Positions 52,728 to 62,700 of a stretch of DNA of 64,000 nt are shown in pieces. The first letter of the stretch is position 1. Every line of letters begins with the position of its first letter. The notes beneath the pieces are model-generated. The model had not been told where the DNA came from. It ran no database searches and worked only from the letters and a program-made list of their open reading frames with translations. Source of the DNA: Pedobacter hartonius (GTDB lineage Bacteria > Bacteroidota > Bacteroidia > Sphingobacteriales > Sphingobacteriaceae); NCBI RefSeq assembly GCF_900107535.1, contig NZ_FNRA01000014.1, positions 62,001 through 126,000 on the forward strand. The letters run 5' to 3'. Position numbers and translations under genes: made by a program.

Positions 52728-53867
52728 ATGGCCAACATTAAAGCGTTCAGAGCAATCAGACAGCGTACAGATGACAGTTCTGTTGAAAGAGACCTTCAGG
52801 CCTGGCTGGAACCGGGCCTGAACTACGGAGGAGATCTTAAACCCTATTTACTGACATTTAAGCGTTTACTGAAAGACGGCTTTTACCTGAAAGAAGAAGG
52901 ACCCGCAATCTATGTGTATGAAAATCACAGCAGCAGCGGAATACAAAGGGGCGTCTGGGCGCTGACCAATGTTCAGGACAGCACAGACGGAATGATCGTC
53001 CTCCATGAACAGACCCTGCCGGAACATGAAGATAAAATCAAAGCCTACCGGGAATATATCGGCCTGGAGGGCGAGCCTGTACTGCTCACCTATTACCCGC
53101 AGCAGGAAATCAACAACCTGATGGAAAGCGTAGTCAGTTCGCAGCAGCCGGAAAGGATAGTTCAGGCGGAAACTGCCCACTTGCTGTGGAAAGTCAATGA
53201 AGCCTCATCGATAGCAGCTTTTCAGCGGTCTTTTGCCTCCCTTAAGAATGTGTACCTGGCCGATGGCCATCACAGGCTCGCCGCCGCGGCACATCTCAAA
53301 TCGGATGAACAACAGTGGATTTCAAGTTTATATATATCCACTGACCAGCTCAGGATCAGGGAGTTTAACCGGCTGGTCATTCCCGCCAGTATCATCAATA
53401 AAGAAGAGCTGTTTGAACTGATCTACCGTTATTTCCACGTCTCCGCCATTCCGTACAACAGAGCTTATCAGCCCGATCAGCAGCATCGCCTTGGCATGTG
53501 TTTCCATGGGGAATGGTACCAGCTGGACCTCAGACCTGACTTGTCTGCGCTAGCGCAGGAAACAGATGCTTTGATCTTACAGGAATATGTGCTCCAACCA
53601 TTCTTCGGCATCGCCGACCCGAGAACGGATGACAGGCTCCATAATTTCAGTCCGGATGGCGGATGGGAAAAGTTACTGCAGGAACTAAGGCATCAAGTAT
53701 CTTCCATTGCTTTCACCCTCTTTCCCATGACCGTTGAGCAGCTGACCAGGCATGCCGGCAAACAAAAACCGCTTCCGCCAAAATCTACATGGATAGAGCC
53801 GAAAATACCCTACGGACTGCTGATGTACTGTTCCCTGCAAAAGGAACACAATGGAATCACCTTGTAG
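52728..53867 (+). CDS. DUF1015-family protein linked to serine synthesis
   Basis: Cytoplasmic protein of 379 residues. It starts MANIKAFRAIRQRT and contains the DUF1015 landmarks KRLLKDGFYLKEEGPAIYVY, DGHHRLAAAAHL and the C-terminal PKSTWIEPKIPYGLLMY. The family is found beside serC/serA in Bacteroidota; activity unknown, possibly a kinase-like regulator of serine metabolism. It starts two bases after the serC stop, so the two are translationally coupled. Confidence 0.85.
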   Translation: MANIKAFRAIRQRTDDSSVERDLQAWLEPGLNYGGDLKPYLLTFKRLLKDGFYLKEEGPAIYVYENHSSSGIQRGVWALTNVQDSTDGMIVLHEQTLPEHEDKIKAYREYIGLEGEPVLLTYYPQQEINNLMESVVSSQQPERIVQAETAHLLWKVNEASSIAAFQRSFASLKNVYLADGHHRLAAAAHLKSDEQQWISSLYISTDQLRIREFNRLVIPASIINKEELFELIYRYFHVSAIPYNRAYQPDQQHRLGMCFHGEWYQLDLRPDLSALAQETDALILQEYVLQPFFGIADPRTDDRLHNFSPDGGWEKLLQELRHQVSSIAFTLFPMTVEQLTRHAGKQKPLPPKSTWIEPKIPYGLLMYCSLQKEHNGITL

Positions 53868-54008
53868 TTACATCAGGCAGGCCACCTGTTGAACTGATCC
53901 CGGCAGTGAAAGATAGAATCCTTATACCTATGATTAGCCGTCAGTAAATTAGCTATTATTTTAATATTTCAGATGTACACCTTCAGTGTTCAGCAAGGAT
54001 AGCATCAC

Positions 54009-55094
54009 CTATTCCGTTAAAAACACGATCGCCCTGATTCGGGTATCCAGCTCGTTCGTTGCCCTCTCCAGTACCATTAGTTCTTCCCTGCCAGCCGTAT
54101 AATCACAGTGTTTGAACAACTCCATGAGGCCTAAAATGGAAGCCACCGGTTTCCTGAGTTCGTGCGACTGTATGTGCGCTATTTTCATCAGGCGTTCATT
54201 TTTATCCATCATCTCTTTTTCATGAACCTTTTTCTCTGTAATGTTGGTAGCGTTATAATAGATGCCAATGATCTCCCCGTCAGCATTGTAACCAGGCTCT
54301 AAAGCTACTGACCACCAGGTACTGTCATTTTCATGTTTCACTTCACGTTCATAAAATACCGGATCTCCAGCCATCGTCTTCTGGTATTCTACCACAAAAT
54401 CCTCCAGGTGTTCTTCATCCAGAATCTGCGCCATAGTAATACCAACATACATCAGCACCTTATTATTTTTTCCGATAAAATCTGCAGCATTTTGGTTGAA
54501 GGCAATCACTTCCATTTCCTTTCCTATCACCATATGTATGGTTCCTGTACTTTCCAGAAAGGCCTGTAATTTATAATCCGAGTCCTTAGCTTTTACAAAC
54601 TGGTTCTTTACGATACTCAGGCTGAACTCCATTTCCATGATCTCTACAATCCGTTTGGCCATCATACCCAGCAAATGCCTCTGGGGCTCAGCTAATTCTT
54701 TACTTACCTGGCCCATAATACACAAGCTTCCAACGCTGTATCCGTCATGGGTAATCAACGAGCAACCGGCATAAAAACGAATCCTGGGTTCACTGAGCAC
54801 CATTTTATTATGGGCAAAACGGGGGTCCTGCAAAGCGTCAGGAATGATCAGTAAATTATCTTCCTCTATCAGGTACTGAGAAAACGTATCTTCCCTTAAA
54901 AGTTCCTGAATCTCTATTCCCCTTCTGAATCTGATGTACTCTGTTCTTTCATCAAGCAGGGTGATCATGGCTACCGGTGTATCACATAAGGATGCTGCGA
55001 GTTCTACCATCTCCTGCATTTCTGCTTTTCTATTGATATCAAGTTGTAAAAAACGCTGCACAGCCTGAAGCCGCCTGGGATCATTGTAAGGCAT
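54009..55094 (-). CDS. GAF-PAS-DHp protein without ATPase domain, paralogue of 38092-39174
   Basis: Signalling protein of 361 residues with the same architecture as the gene at 38092: GAF about 22-157, PAS about 177-292, DHp helix with His311 in HIQSHELRKPVASILGLMEL and an end 50 residues later with no HATPase domain. The two share long identical stretches, for example NATNITEKKVH and SHELRxPVASILGL. The repeat of this exact plan shows it is a real type. It probably interacts with, or is phosphorylated by, another kinase. Confidence 0.85.
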   Translation of the reverse strand: MPYNDPRRLQAVQRFLQLDINRKAEMQEMVELAASLCDTPVAMITLLDERTEYIRFRRGIEIQELLREDTFSQYLIEEDNLLIIPDALQDPRFAHNKMVLSEPRIRFYAGCSLITHDGYSVGSLCIMGQVSKELAEPQRHLLGMMAKRIVEIMEMEFSLSIVKNQFVKAKDSDYKLQAFLESTGTIHMVIGKEMEVIAFNQNAADFIGKNNKVLMYVGITMAQILDEEHLEDFVVEYQKTMAGDPVFYEREVKHENDSTWWSVALEPGYNADGEIIGIYYNATNITEKKVHEKEMMDKNERLMKIAHIQSHELRKPVASILGLMELFKHCDYTAGREELMVLERATNELDTRIRAIVFLTE

Positions 55095-55170
55095 AGAGAG
55101 GAATTATCTATCCCAAGATACCTTTTTCATTCGATGTTTCAACGGGAATCGCAAGAATTTATCAGCTCAT

Positions 55171-56421
55171 TTAAACAGTGGCATGTGTATCAATTGTATT
55201 GGTGGTACTATACTCATTTTCAAATGCCTTACCTCCGTATTCCTTTACAAATTGTTTATAATCGCTTTTTACATTTTCAGCATCATTCACCGCATAATCC
55301 AGTACAGCTTGTTTCCATTTGGCTACGTTTTCTCCAAAAGCTTTCAGCTCATCAATGATGGCCGAACCGTTCATTCCGCCGCTTCTCAACTGTGAGGAAG
55401 CCGTCAGAACGGCCATATCATCCACCACCTGGTACAGGTCACGGTACTGGTTTTTGATCATTTTAAACTCCAGTGTATCTTTTACGGGCTGCAATTCCTG
55501 GATCACATATTCCTCGCCTCTGAATTCAGTTGTACTGAGCAGGGATGGAAATACGTTTTGCATCCGCTGCTGTACTGAAATGATCCGCTGCGCATTGTTC
55601 TCCCATTCCGGCTGTTTGACCGTCAGATATGGGGCCAATGAGGAGTCGAAAGATTGTTTCATATCAACAATCAGGTATTTTTCTTTGGTATTGGTGCTTT
55701 TCAATAAGATCAGGTACCGCTTTACCCCTATGCTGCCTGTACCCGCCAGCCGGAAAACTGCGTCCTTTACCTTATAATTATAGGGGCCGTCGTTACTTTT
55801 CTGTATCCACTGCGTCACGTGCTCTTCCAGCTGTTTTTTCAGCTCCTTGTTCAGTTTAAAATGCCGCTCATGCCTGAGGGAGAGCACTACCTTGTTTCCT
55901 TTATTTTCGGTGCGCTTTTCCAGGATCTCCCTGTAAGTGCTTTTCTCGGCTTTTTTCAGGAACTCAGTGACTATTCCCCTGGAGGTTCTTGGTTCTATAC
56001 CTACCGCCTTGCCTTTGCACAGCGTAGCGGCATAAGTATTGATAAACAGTACGCCCATGTTCTGCGCCTGCTCCTGGTCTATATCAAGCGCGTCAAAAGC
56101 GATAAAGATACTGGTCACCAGCCTCAGCACTTCCCATAGTGCAGGTGCCAGCACAGCCTCATCAAAATCATTCAGGTCAAAATAGACAAGTTTATTGTTT
56201 CCCTTATAACTACCAAAATTTTCCAGGTGAAGGTCTCCACATATCCAGGCCAGGGGTGATGAAGGGAGGTGTTTTATTTTGCTGAGCCTCTGGTAGAACA
56301 GGTGACAGGTGCCCCTAAAGAAACGGAAAGCATTTTCCGTCATTGCCTCATATTTTAACTTAACCATTTCGGGTAAACGGCTTTTATTGAATGCTTTTAA
56401 CTCATCAGATAATTCGGACAT
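55171..56421 (-). CDS. DUF2252-family protein
   Basis: Cytoplasmic protein of about 416 residues. The pattern FRGTCHLFYQRLS, LAWICGDLHLENFG, VYFDLNDFDEAVLAPALWE and LAGTGSIGVKRYL is that of DUF2252, distantly related to the aminoglycoside phosphotransferase/kinase fold, with GDLHLENF as the catalytic-loop-like motif. Biochemical role unknown. Start chosen at the ATG at 56421; the frame opens at 56439. Confidence 0.8.
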   Translation of the reverse strand: MSELSDELKAFNKSRLPEMVKLKYEAMTENAFRFFRGTCHLFYQRLSKIKHLPSSPLAWICGDLHLENFGSYKGNNKLVYFDLNDFDEAVLAPALWEVLRLVTSIFIAFDALDIDQEQAQNMGVLFINTYAATLCKGKAVGIEPRTSRGIVTEFLKKAEKSTYREILEKRTENKGNKVVLSLRHERHFKLNKELKKQLEEHVTQWIQKSNDGPYNYKVKDAVFRLAGTGSIGVKRYLILLKSTNTKEKYLIVDMKQSFDSSLAPYLTVKQPEWENNAQRIISVQQRMQNVFPSLLSTTEFRGEEYVIQELQPVKDTLEFKMIKNQYRDLYQVVDDMAVLTASSQLRSGGMNGSAIIDELKAFGENVAKWKQAVLDYAVNDAENVKSDYKQFVKEYGGKAFENEYSTTNTIDTHATV

Positions 56422-56490
56422 CGCTACAAATTTCAACAATAACCAAGAATAGCGGCTATTGTTTAGAAAATCTAAGGAGTTTTTTTTCGC

Positions 56491-56510
56491 TTACCCTTAC
56501 CCTTACCCTA
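56491..56510 (+). repeat. Hexanucleotide tandem repeat (TTACCC)3
   Basis: Three perfect TTACCC units occupy 56491-56508, after a run of eight T. It lies at the 3' end of the frameshifted frame at 56508-56727. Confidence 0.6.
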
Positions 56511-56727
56511 CCTATTGAACCTGGCCAGGTCATCGATGCTGATCCTGGGTTTGATCACAATCCAGTTCAGTTTAATCTTTAGTACATCATGCGTATGCGT
56601 AATGGCAGCATTTGCGAGTGATTTTACCCGGTTAGTTTATCCTGCGTCATTTCAAAAGGAAGTTCCCATGTCAGCACCTCGGCGGCGAATCTGATCAGCT
56701 CATCTTCCTTGCTTTTGTAAAGCTCCA
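56508..56727 (-). pseudogene. Small unrecognised gene with one frameshift
   Basis: From ATG at 56725-56727 the minus strand reads MELYKSKEDELIRFAAEVLT, WELPFEMTQDKLTG and a stop. One base shift at ACCGGGTAAAA continues VKSLANAAITHTHDVLKIKL, NWIVIKPRISIDDLARFNR to a stop at 56508-56510. The two halves join into a plausible protein of about 73 residues. Family unknown. Confidence 0.5.
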
Positions 56728-56851
56728 TCTATAAATCAGCTGATAAATACTGATAATTTAAAGATAGGAGAATAGACAAGCACCGGAGATCAAATAGCTA
56801 AACATCATCTAAATAGACCGTAATAATCTGTAAACGAAAATCCGTCTGCTA

Positions 56852-57175
56852 TTATTGAAGATAACTCGTAATGTATTCGGTAGTTCTCTCAATTGCCTGC
56901 ACAATAGAATCCCGGTAAACTGCAAAATTAACCTGACGCGCCTTATTTGTAAAGCTTTCCTTGGTAAATTTCTTGTTGTTTTTGATTTCCCGCAAATCGT
57001 AATTGTATAGATTACCAAATATATTGGGCTGTTTGGTATATAAGGCCTTTATAATGACGGCATATTCCCTGTAGCTATCATTAATGATCTCCATATTGAG
57101 TTCATCAACTGTCTTCACGTTCTCCACGCTCATCAATAGTTTTTCAAGTTTCGCCTTTTCCTTACTGAAGCTCAT
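56852..57175 (-). CDS. Small hypothetical protein, paralogue of 50954-51280
   Basis: Helical protein of 107 residues. It shares with the 50954 protein FSKEKxKLxK, EYAxIIxxLxxxxPNxFxNLYNYDLxEI and the C-terminal EYITxY. The frame opens further up at 57274, but ATG 57175 matches the paralogue's N-terminus. No family recognised. It is divergent from the GAF kinase gene at 57388. Confidence 0.7.
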   Translation of the reverse strand: MSFSKEKAKLEKLLMSVENVKTVDELNMEIINDSYREYAVIIKALYTKQPNIFGNLYNYDLREIKNNKKFTKESFTNKARQVNFAVYRDSIVQAIERTTEYITSYLQ

Positions 57176-57387
57176 AAATTTAAAAGTAATATCATAATAT
57201 ATCAGTGTATACGAAAAATTGGGGCAGCTGGTTTTGCCGCAACAGCTGGTAAATCCTTTAAGCCGCGGCCCCATATTTCAGGCTTACTCCCCCATGGTGT
57301 AGAACTTTAAGAATAAAGAATTAAACATTGTTGATTATGTTTTGAATATGTTTAAATTGCAATGATATATTTTTTTGAGCAAAACAC

Positions 57388-58572
57388 ATGTCGAACGATA
57401 CTGAAGCTAAAATACAGGCCGAAATTGAAGTCTTTAACCGTATACCTGCCGTTAACAGCATTCTGGAAGTAATCTGCCGGACCACCGGGATGGGATTTGC
57501 TGCTGTTGCGCGTGTTACCGAAGAACGCTGGATAGCCTGCGCAGTAAAGGATACTATCAATTTCGGACTAAAGCCAGGTGAAGAGCTGCAGATTAAAACA
57601 ACGATCTGTTATGAAATAGAAAAAAGTAAGGAAGCTGTCGTTATTGACCATGTTGCTAAAGATAAACGGTATGCCAATCATCATACCCCCCTGCTCTATG
57701 GATTTCAAAGTTACATCTCCATTCCTATCACGCTCAGTAACGGACGGTTTTTCGGCACACTTTGCGCGATAGATCCTAATCCGGCAAGCCTCAATACACC
57801 TGAAACCATTGGCATGTTTAAACTATTTGCCGATCTGATCGCTTTTCACCTGAATGCAGTTGAACAGATCAGAGTATCAGAAATAAATCTGATCGAAGAG
57901 CAAAAAACCTCTGAAGTGCGCGAACAATTTATTGCAATTTTGGGTCATGATCTGCGAAATCCCGTTGGCGCCATCCGGAACAGTGCACAACTGCTGCTCC
58001 GCATGCCCTTGGACGACCGTGCACTTCGTCTCGCCAATATTATTCAGGACAGCTCGTACCGCATCACCGGATTGATTGACAACGTCCTTGATTTTGCAAG
58101 GGGACGTTTGGGTGAAGGGATTACTTTAAACAGAAATCCCAATGCACCCCTTGAAGCCACCCTCCACCAGGTGGTCACCGAACTGCATGCAATATGGCCT
58201 GGCCGCGGTATTGATATCGACATGAAGCTGGATGAGCCGGTCAATTGTGATGCAAGCAGGATTGCCCAGCTATTTTCCAATCTGTTAGGAAATGCCCTGA
58301 CCTACGGCGCGGCAGACCAACCGGTAAGGGTTAAGGTTTTCAGTAAAAATGGCGAGCTCAGGCTGCTCGTAGCCAACTGTGGCCAGAAGATTCCGTCTGC
58401 CAAGATTGCCCGCCTCTTCCAGCCGTTCTCCCGTGGTGCGGAAGAACAAAACAAAGATGGACTGGGCCTGGGATTATATATCGCATCAGAAATTGCACGT
58501 GCGCATGATGGCACACTTGAAGTCGTATCTTCCGATGATGAAACCTGCTTCACGCTAACCATTAAGGCCTGA
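57388..58572 (+). CDS. GAF-domain sensor histidine kinase
   Basis: Soluble kinase of 394 residues. GAF domain about 20-155 (TTGMGFAAVARVTEERWIAC), linker helix, DHp with His187 in FIAILGHDLRNPVGAIRNSA, then HATPase about 275-392. The N-box is LFSNLLGNALTYGAAD, but the G1 box reads LLVANCGQKIP with Asn in place of the usual Asp, as in the V-x-N-x-G-x-x-IP kinases; the G2 box GLGLGLYIASEIARAHDG is normal. The phytochrome/GAF kinase group often has this G1 form, so activity is still likely. No response regulator is next to it. Confidence 0.87.
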   Translation: MSNDTEAKIQAEIEVFNRIPAVNSILEVICRTTGMGFAAVARVTEERWIACAVKDTINFGLKPGEELQIKTTICYEIEKSKEAVVIDHVAKDKRYANHHTPLLYGFQSYISIPITLSNGRFFGTLCAIDPNPASLNTPETIGMFKLFADLIAFHLNAVEQIRVSEINLIEEQKTSEVREQFIAILGHDLRNPVGAIRNSAQLLLRMPLDDRALRLANIIQDSSYRITGLIDNVLDFARGRLGEGITLNRNPNAPLEATLHQVVTELHAIWPGRGIDIDMKLDEPVNCDASRIAQLFSNLLGNALTYGAADQPVRVKVFSKNGELRLLVANCGQKIPSAKIARLFQPFSRGAEEQNKDGLGLGLYIASEIARAHDGTLEVVSSDDETCFTLTIKA

Positions 58573-58773
58573 AATTGCATGTACCAACCGTAGCTGTGCC
58601 CATAAGCAGGCATTTACCCTGCCCCATTCTGGGAAGATATATTTTCGCAGTCTTCAATAAAGACACCTTCTGATACGCTGAACAGAAATTCCAGTACAAC
58701 GTAAATGGTTAAAATGAACACAAACCGTCGTGCAGGGCTTAGCGTATATACAGCTAAACCACAAATCATTTAC

Positions 58774-59313
58774 ATGGAAAAAAATCCGGGAAAAAACCTA
58801 ATTCCAGCAAACGATACCGGGCGTGTTCAGGCGCTTAACCGCTATCAGATTCTGGGCAGCACTCCTGAAAGATCTTTCGATACTATTGTTAAACTTGCTA
58901 CCCAGTTTTTTAACCTTCCCGTCGCACTGATCAACTTCGTAGACCGGGAAAGTGTATTTGTGAAAAGCCATACCGGCCTTGATGGCATAACAAGCAGTCC
59001 AAGGAATGCCAGTCTTTGTTCCCTGGCAATGTTAACCGATGAAGTAACAGTTTTTGAGACCATACCACTGGCAGATCCCTGTCTGCTGGCCAATTCGGTT
59101 TCCGCTGCCGAACTGGGCTTCAAGTTCTATGCAGGCGCCCCCCTGATCACCTTTGACAGTTTCCGCATCGGAACAATTTGTGTGATGGGATATGAAAAAA
59201 GAAAATTCTCCGGGAAAGAAAGGATCCTGCTACAAAATATGGCAACGATCGTGATCAATGAGATAGAATTACGCCTTCAGGAGATCAGCATGCCGGCAAA
59301 TTCAAAAATTTAA
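58774..59313 (+). CDS. GAF-domain protein
   Basis: Single GAF-domain protein of about 180 residues. RYQILGSTPERSFDTIVKLA leads into the GAF fold (VALINFVDRESVFVKSHTGL, FYAGAPLITFDSFRIGTICV). No output domain. It resembles the GAF parts of the neighbouring kinase-like proteins and may act as a free sensor subunit. The frame opens at 58705; ATG 58774 removes a poorly conserved 23-residue leader. Start uncertain. Confidence 0.78.
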   Translation: MEKNPGKNLIPANDTGRVQALNRYQILGSTPERSFDTIVKLATQFFNLPVALINFVDRESVFVKSHTGLDGITSSPRNASLCSLAMLTDEVTVFETIPLADPCLLANSVSAAELGFKFYAGAPLITFDSFRIGTICVMGYEKRKFSGKERILLQNMATIVINEIELRLQEISMPANSKI

Positions 59314-59381
59314 CCGGAAGCCTGCGAAAATATTATCATTTCTAAAAAAATATAATATTTTTATTCTACCAAACAAAAACT

Positions 59382-59723
59382 ATGGAGAAGTACAGATTGA
59401 TTGTTAAACCTGTATATCGGAAGAAATTTACCGGCATTATGTGTTTTCTGGCAGATCAGGCATACACTGATGATGATATCAGATCAGGAAAAAACAGGAC
59501 AACAGCATTGTGTTGGGTAGCCTACAAAGATGACATTGAAAGAATGATGAATAAGTATCAGAATATAAATGTAATTATCACAGCAGAATTGCTGAGATGG
59601 CAGCTGGAATACAAGGGGGTAATAGATGAATTAACCCCGCTTACCTCCTCCGGGCAACTCGGAGAAATGATCACTACCATGGAAAATTTTATCAGGAACA
59701 CGATCTCCGACTTATATGATTAG
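59382..59723 (+). CDS. Small hypothetical protein, possible paralogue of 45144-45497
   Basis: Soluble helical protein of 113 residues. It begins MEKYRLIVKPVYRKKFTGIM and has ALCWVAYKDDIERMMNK, in the style of the 45144 protein at matching places. Otherwise unrecognised. It is convergent with the RND efflux operon. Confidence 0.6.
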   Translation: MEKYRLIVKPVYRKKFTGIMCFLADQAYTDDDIRSGKNRTTALCWVAYKDDIERMMNKYQNINVIITAELLRWQLEYKGVIDELTPLTSSGQLGEMITTMENFIRNTISDLYD

Positions 59724-59746
59724 GCCTTGGAAATAACAAGTCATTG

Positions 59747-59780
59747 AAAAGCCGCCCCCCCCTCCCTGGGGATGAGCGGC
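59747..59780 (-). terminator. Terminator of the RND efflux operon
   Basis: The minus strand forms GCCGC...CCCC / GGGG...GCGGC followed by TTTT, just beyond the permease stop. The loop side includes a run of eight C on the plus strand (59755-59762). Confidence 0.6.
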
Positions 59781-59792
59781 AAAAATAAAGAT

Positions 59793-62700
59793 CTAACCTG
59801 CTTTTTCATCTTCTTCTTCCGGTGTTACCGCCGGAGGAATCAGTTCGTAAATGATTGGTGTTACAATTCTTGATAACAGTGTAGAGCTGATCAGCCCCCC
59901 GATCAGTACAATGGCAAGCGGAGAGATCAGCGGGTTGGTAGATACTGCAATCGGGATCAGTCCGCCGATCGCCGTCAGCGAGGTTAGTACAATGGGTAAA
60001 AATCGTACCTCACCGGCTTCACGGATGGCATCCTGAAGACTCGCTCCCTTACGCCTCAGCTGATTGGTAAAATCAACCAGTAAGATCGTGTTTTTCACTT
60101 CTATCCCTGCCAGGGCAATTAAGCCTACTACGGCAATGAATGACAGGGAATTGCCCGTAAGCCATAATGCTACCGCGGCGCCTACTATCCCCAGCGGAAT
60201 GACCGACAGGATGATTAATGTGCTTTTAAAGGTTTTGAACAGCAATACCAGCACTGCGATAAACACAAATACGGTAACTATGATAATGCTCTGGAACCCC
60301 CCGAACGAGTTGTTCTGCAATTCCACTTCACCACCCATCTCATAGCTGTATCCTGCCGGTAATTTCATTTTATTCATCTGCTGTACCACATCCTGGATTA
60401 CACGGTTGGCCAAAAATCCGTTTTTCAGATTTGCCTCTACTGATACCACACGTTTTTTCTCCTGGTGACTGATCACCGAAGGAGAGGCTTCGAGCTGCAG
60501 AACGGCGACCTGGTTTAGCGGCAGTGCATTGCCCATGGCGTTGTTCACATACAAATTACGGAATGCATCCAGGGTAGGCCTTCCTTCTTTCATACGGGTA
60601 AGCAGTACCGTGAAGCCGTATTTATTATCGTTATTATAATAGGTGCCCATATTCAGTCCTATTACTGCCAGCCTGGCGATCTGATCAATATTGATGGACG
60701 AAACGCCCAACTGCTGTGCCTTTTCCTTGTTCACAGCAATACGGATGTCGCTCTTCAGCAGGTTGACAGGATTGTTGATATACATCGTACCGGGAATCCG
60801 CTGCAAGAGTTTCTCAACTTTCAGGCTCAGGGAGCGTAGCATGTCCAGGTTATCGCCAAACAGACGCACCTCAACGGGGGCTATTAACGGAGGCCCCTGT
60901 TCAAAGTTCTTTACTTCCACCTTTGCGCCCGGATAATGTACCCAGCGGTGCTGAAGTTTTTGTATCAGTGCAAGTTTTTCATCAGGGCTGGTCTCCTCGT
61001 CCAGCTGTACAAACAGCTGTGCAAAGTCGTTACGCGTATTTTCAGGGATCACATTGTAATAGATCCGCGGGTTGCCCCTGCCGATGTTTGATGCAAAGTA
61101 TTTCATTTGAGGCTCCTGTTTCAGCTGTTTCTCTATGGCCCTGGCAACGGTATCGGTATAGGGCAGGCTGGACTGGATTGGGGTAGTGATATTGATCAGG
61201 AACTGCGGTTTCTCAGATGCTGGGAACAGGCTGAAACCAATGACTCCAAGCAGGTAGATGGAGCCGGAAAACAGCACTACGGCAATCCCAATCGTGAAAA
61301 AAGGTCTTTTCAGTGCTTCGTCCAGCAAACGTGCATAACTGCCATGGATCAGTTTTTTCATTCCCCTCATCAGAAAGTTGCCTTCAGGGTTCCCGGTATG
61401 ATCTTTCAATAAGCGGCTCGATAGAAACGGGATGATCGTCAGCGATACGAACATGGAAGCCAGCACGCAGAAGATCACTGCCAGTGGCAACCCCCTCACA
61501 AAGTCGCCCGATCCTTCCGGTAAAAATACCAGGGGCATGAATGCAATAATGAGCACAACCGTACATCCCACAACGGCCATTCCAATCTGGCCTGTAGCTT
61601 TCAGCGTGGCATCTATCCGGCTATGCCCTTCCAGCATCCAGCGCTCAATGTTCTCCACCACCACAATACTGTCGTCTACCAGCAGGCCGAGGGCAACTAC
61701 CAGCCCCACAATGCTCAGCTGGTTGAGGCTGAAACCGAACAGCTGCAGCAATACGATCCCGATAGCCAGCGAAAGCGGAATGGAAATCATCACAATCACG
61801 GCAGGGCGAATACCCAGGGGAAGCAGTGTGATAGCAACCAGTAGGATGGCAATGATAAAATCATGCCCAAGCCCGGTTAAACGCCTGTTTACATTATCCG
61901 CCTGGTCAAAATTCTGTACCAGGTCTATATTCCCCGGCAGTTGCTTTTTATAATTAGCCAATACCTCTTTGTAGGCTATCTGAGTTTTACTAATATTTTC
62001 CTTATCTTTTTGTGCGGCAACTACAAACACGCAGCGATGTCCGTTCAGGCGGGCAATGTGCTGCTCCTCTCCATAACCATAGTATACCCGTGCAATGTCC
62101 TTCAGCAATATACTTTTACCTCCGGCCGAATATACGATCGTATTATTCACCGCATCAAGCGTCCGGTAATCGTTGGATTTGATGTTGAAGGTTTTCTGCC
62201 CCGCATCAATACTGCCGCCCGGTATGCTGGCCATTTCACTGTGAAGGCTGTTCATAACCGCGCTCAGCGGCAAATGCATCTGTGCCATCTTCTCCAGGTC
62301 GAGCTCTATGCGTACCTGCTGTCCCGGTAATCCGAAGATGGACACCTGTTTGAGCGAAGGTACTTTCTCCAGGTCGTCCTGCAGCCTTTCAGCATAATAT
62401 TGCAGCCGGCTCCGGGCCGCATTTTCTGAAACCAGTGCTACCTGTAGTACATTCACATCGGTAGGCTGCTGTTTCTGTATTTCTATACTTGCGATATCTG
62501 CAGGAAGTTCGGAACGCTTGCCGTTTACTTCACGCACGATCTCCTGGTATTTGGACTCTACATTGCTGCTGTACAGATATTCTACACGGATGACCGCTAC
62601 GCCATTGGCTATACTGGTGCGCAGGCGTTTGACATCGTCCAGGCTGGAAATGGTTTTCTCCAGTGGCGTCACCACGCGGTCCTCAATATCCCTCGGACTG

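Noticed and set aside
56491..56508. Telomere-like TTACCC repeats
   Set aside because: Only three units inside bacterial coding-dense DNA; not evidence of a linear replicon end.
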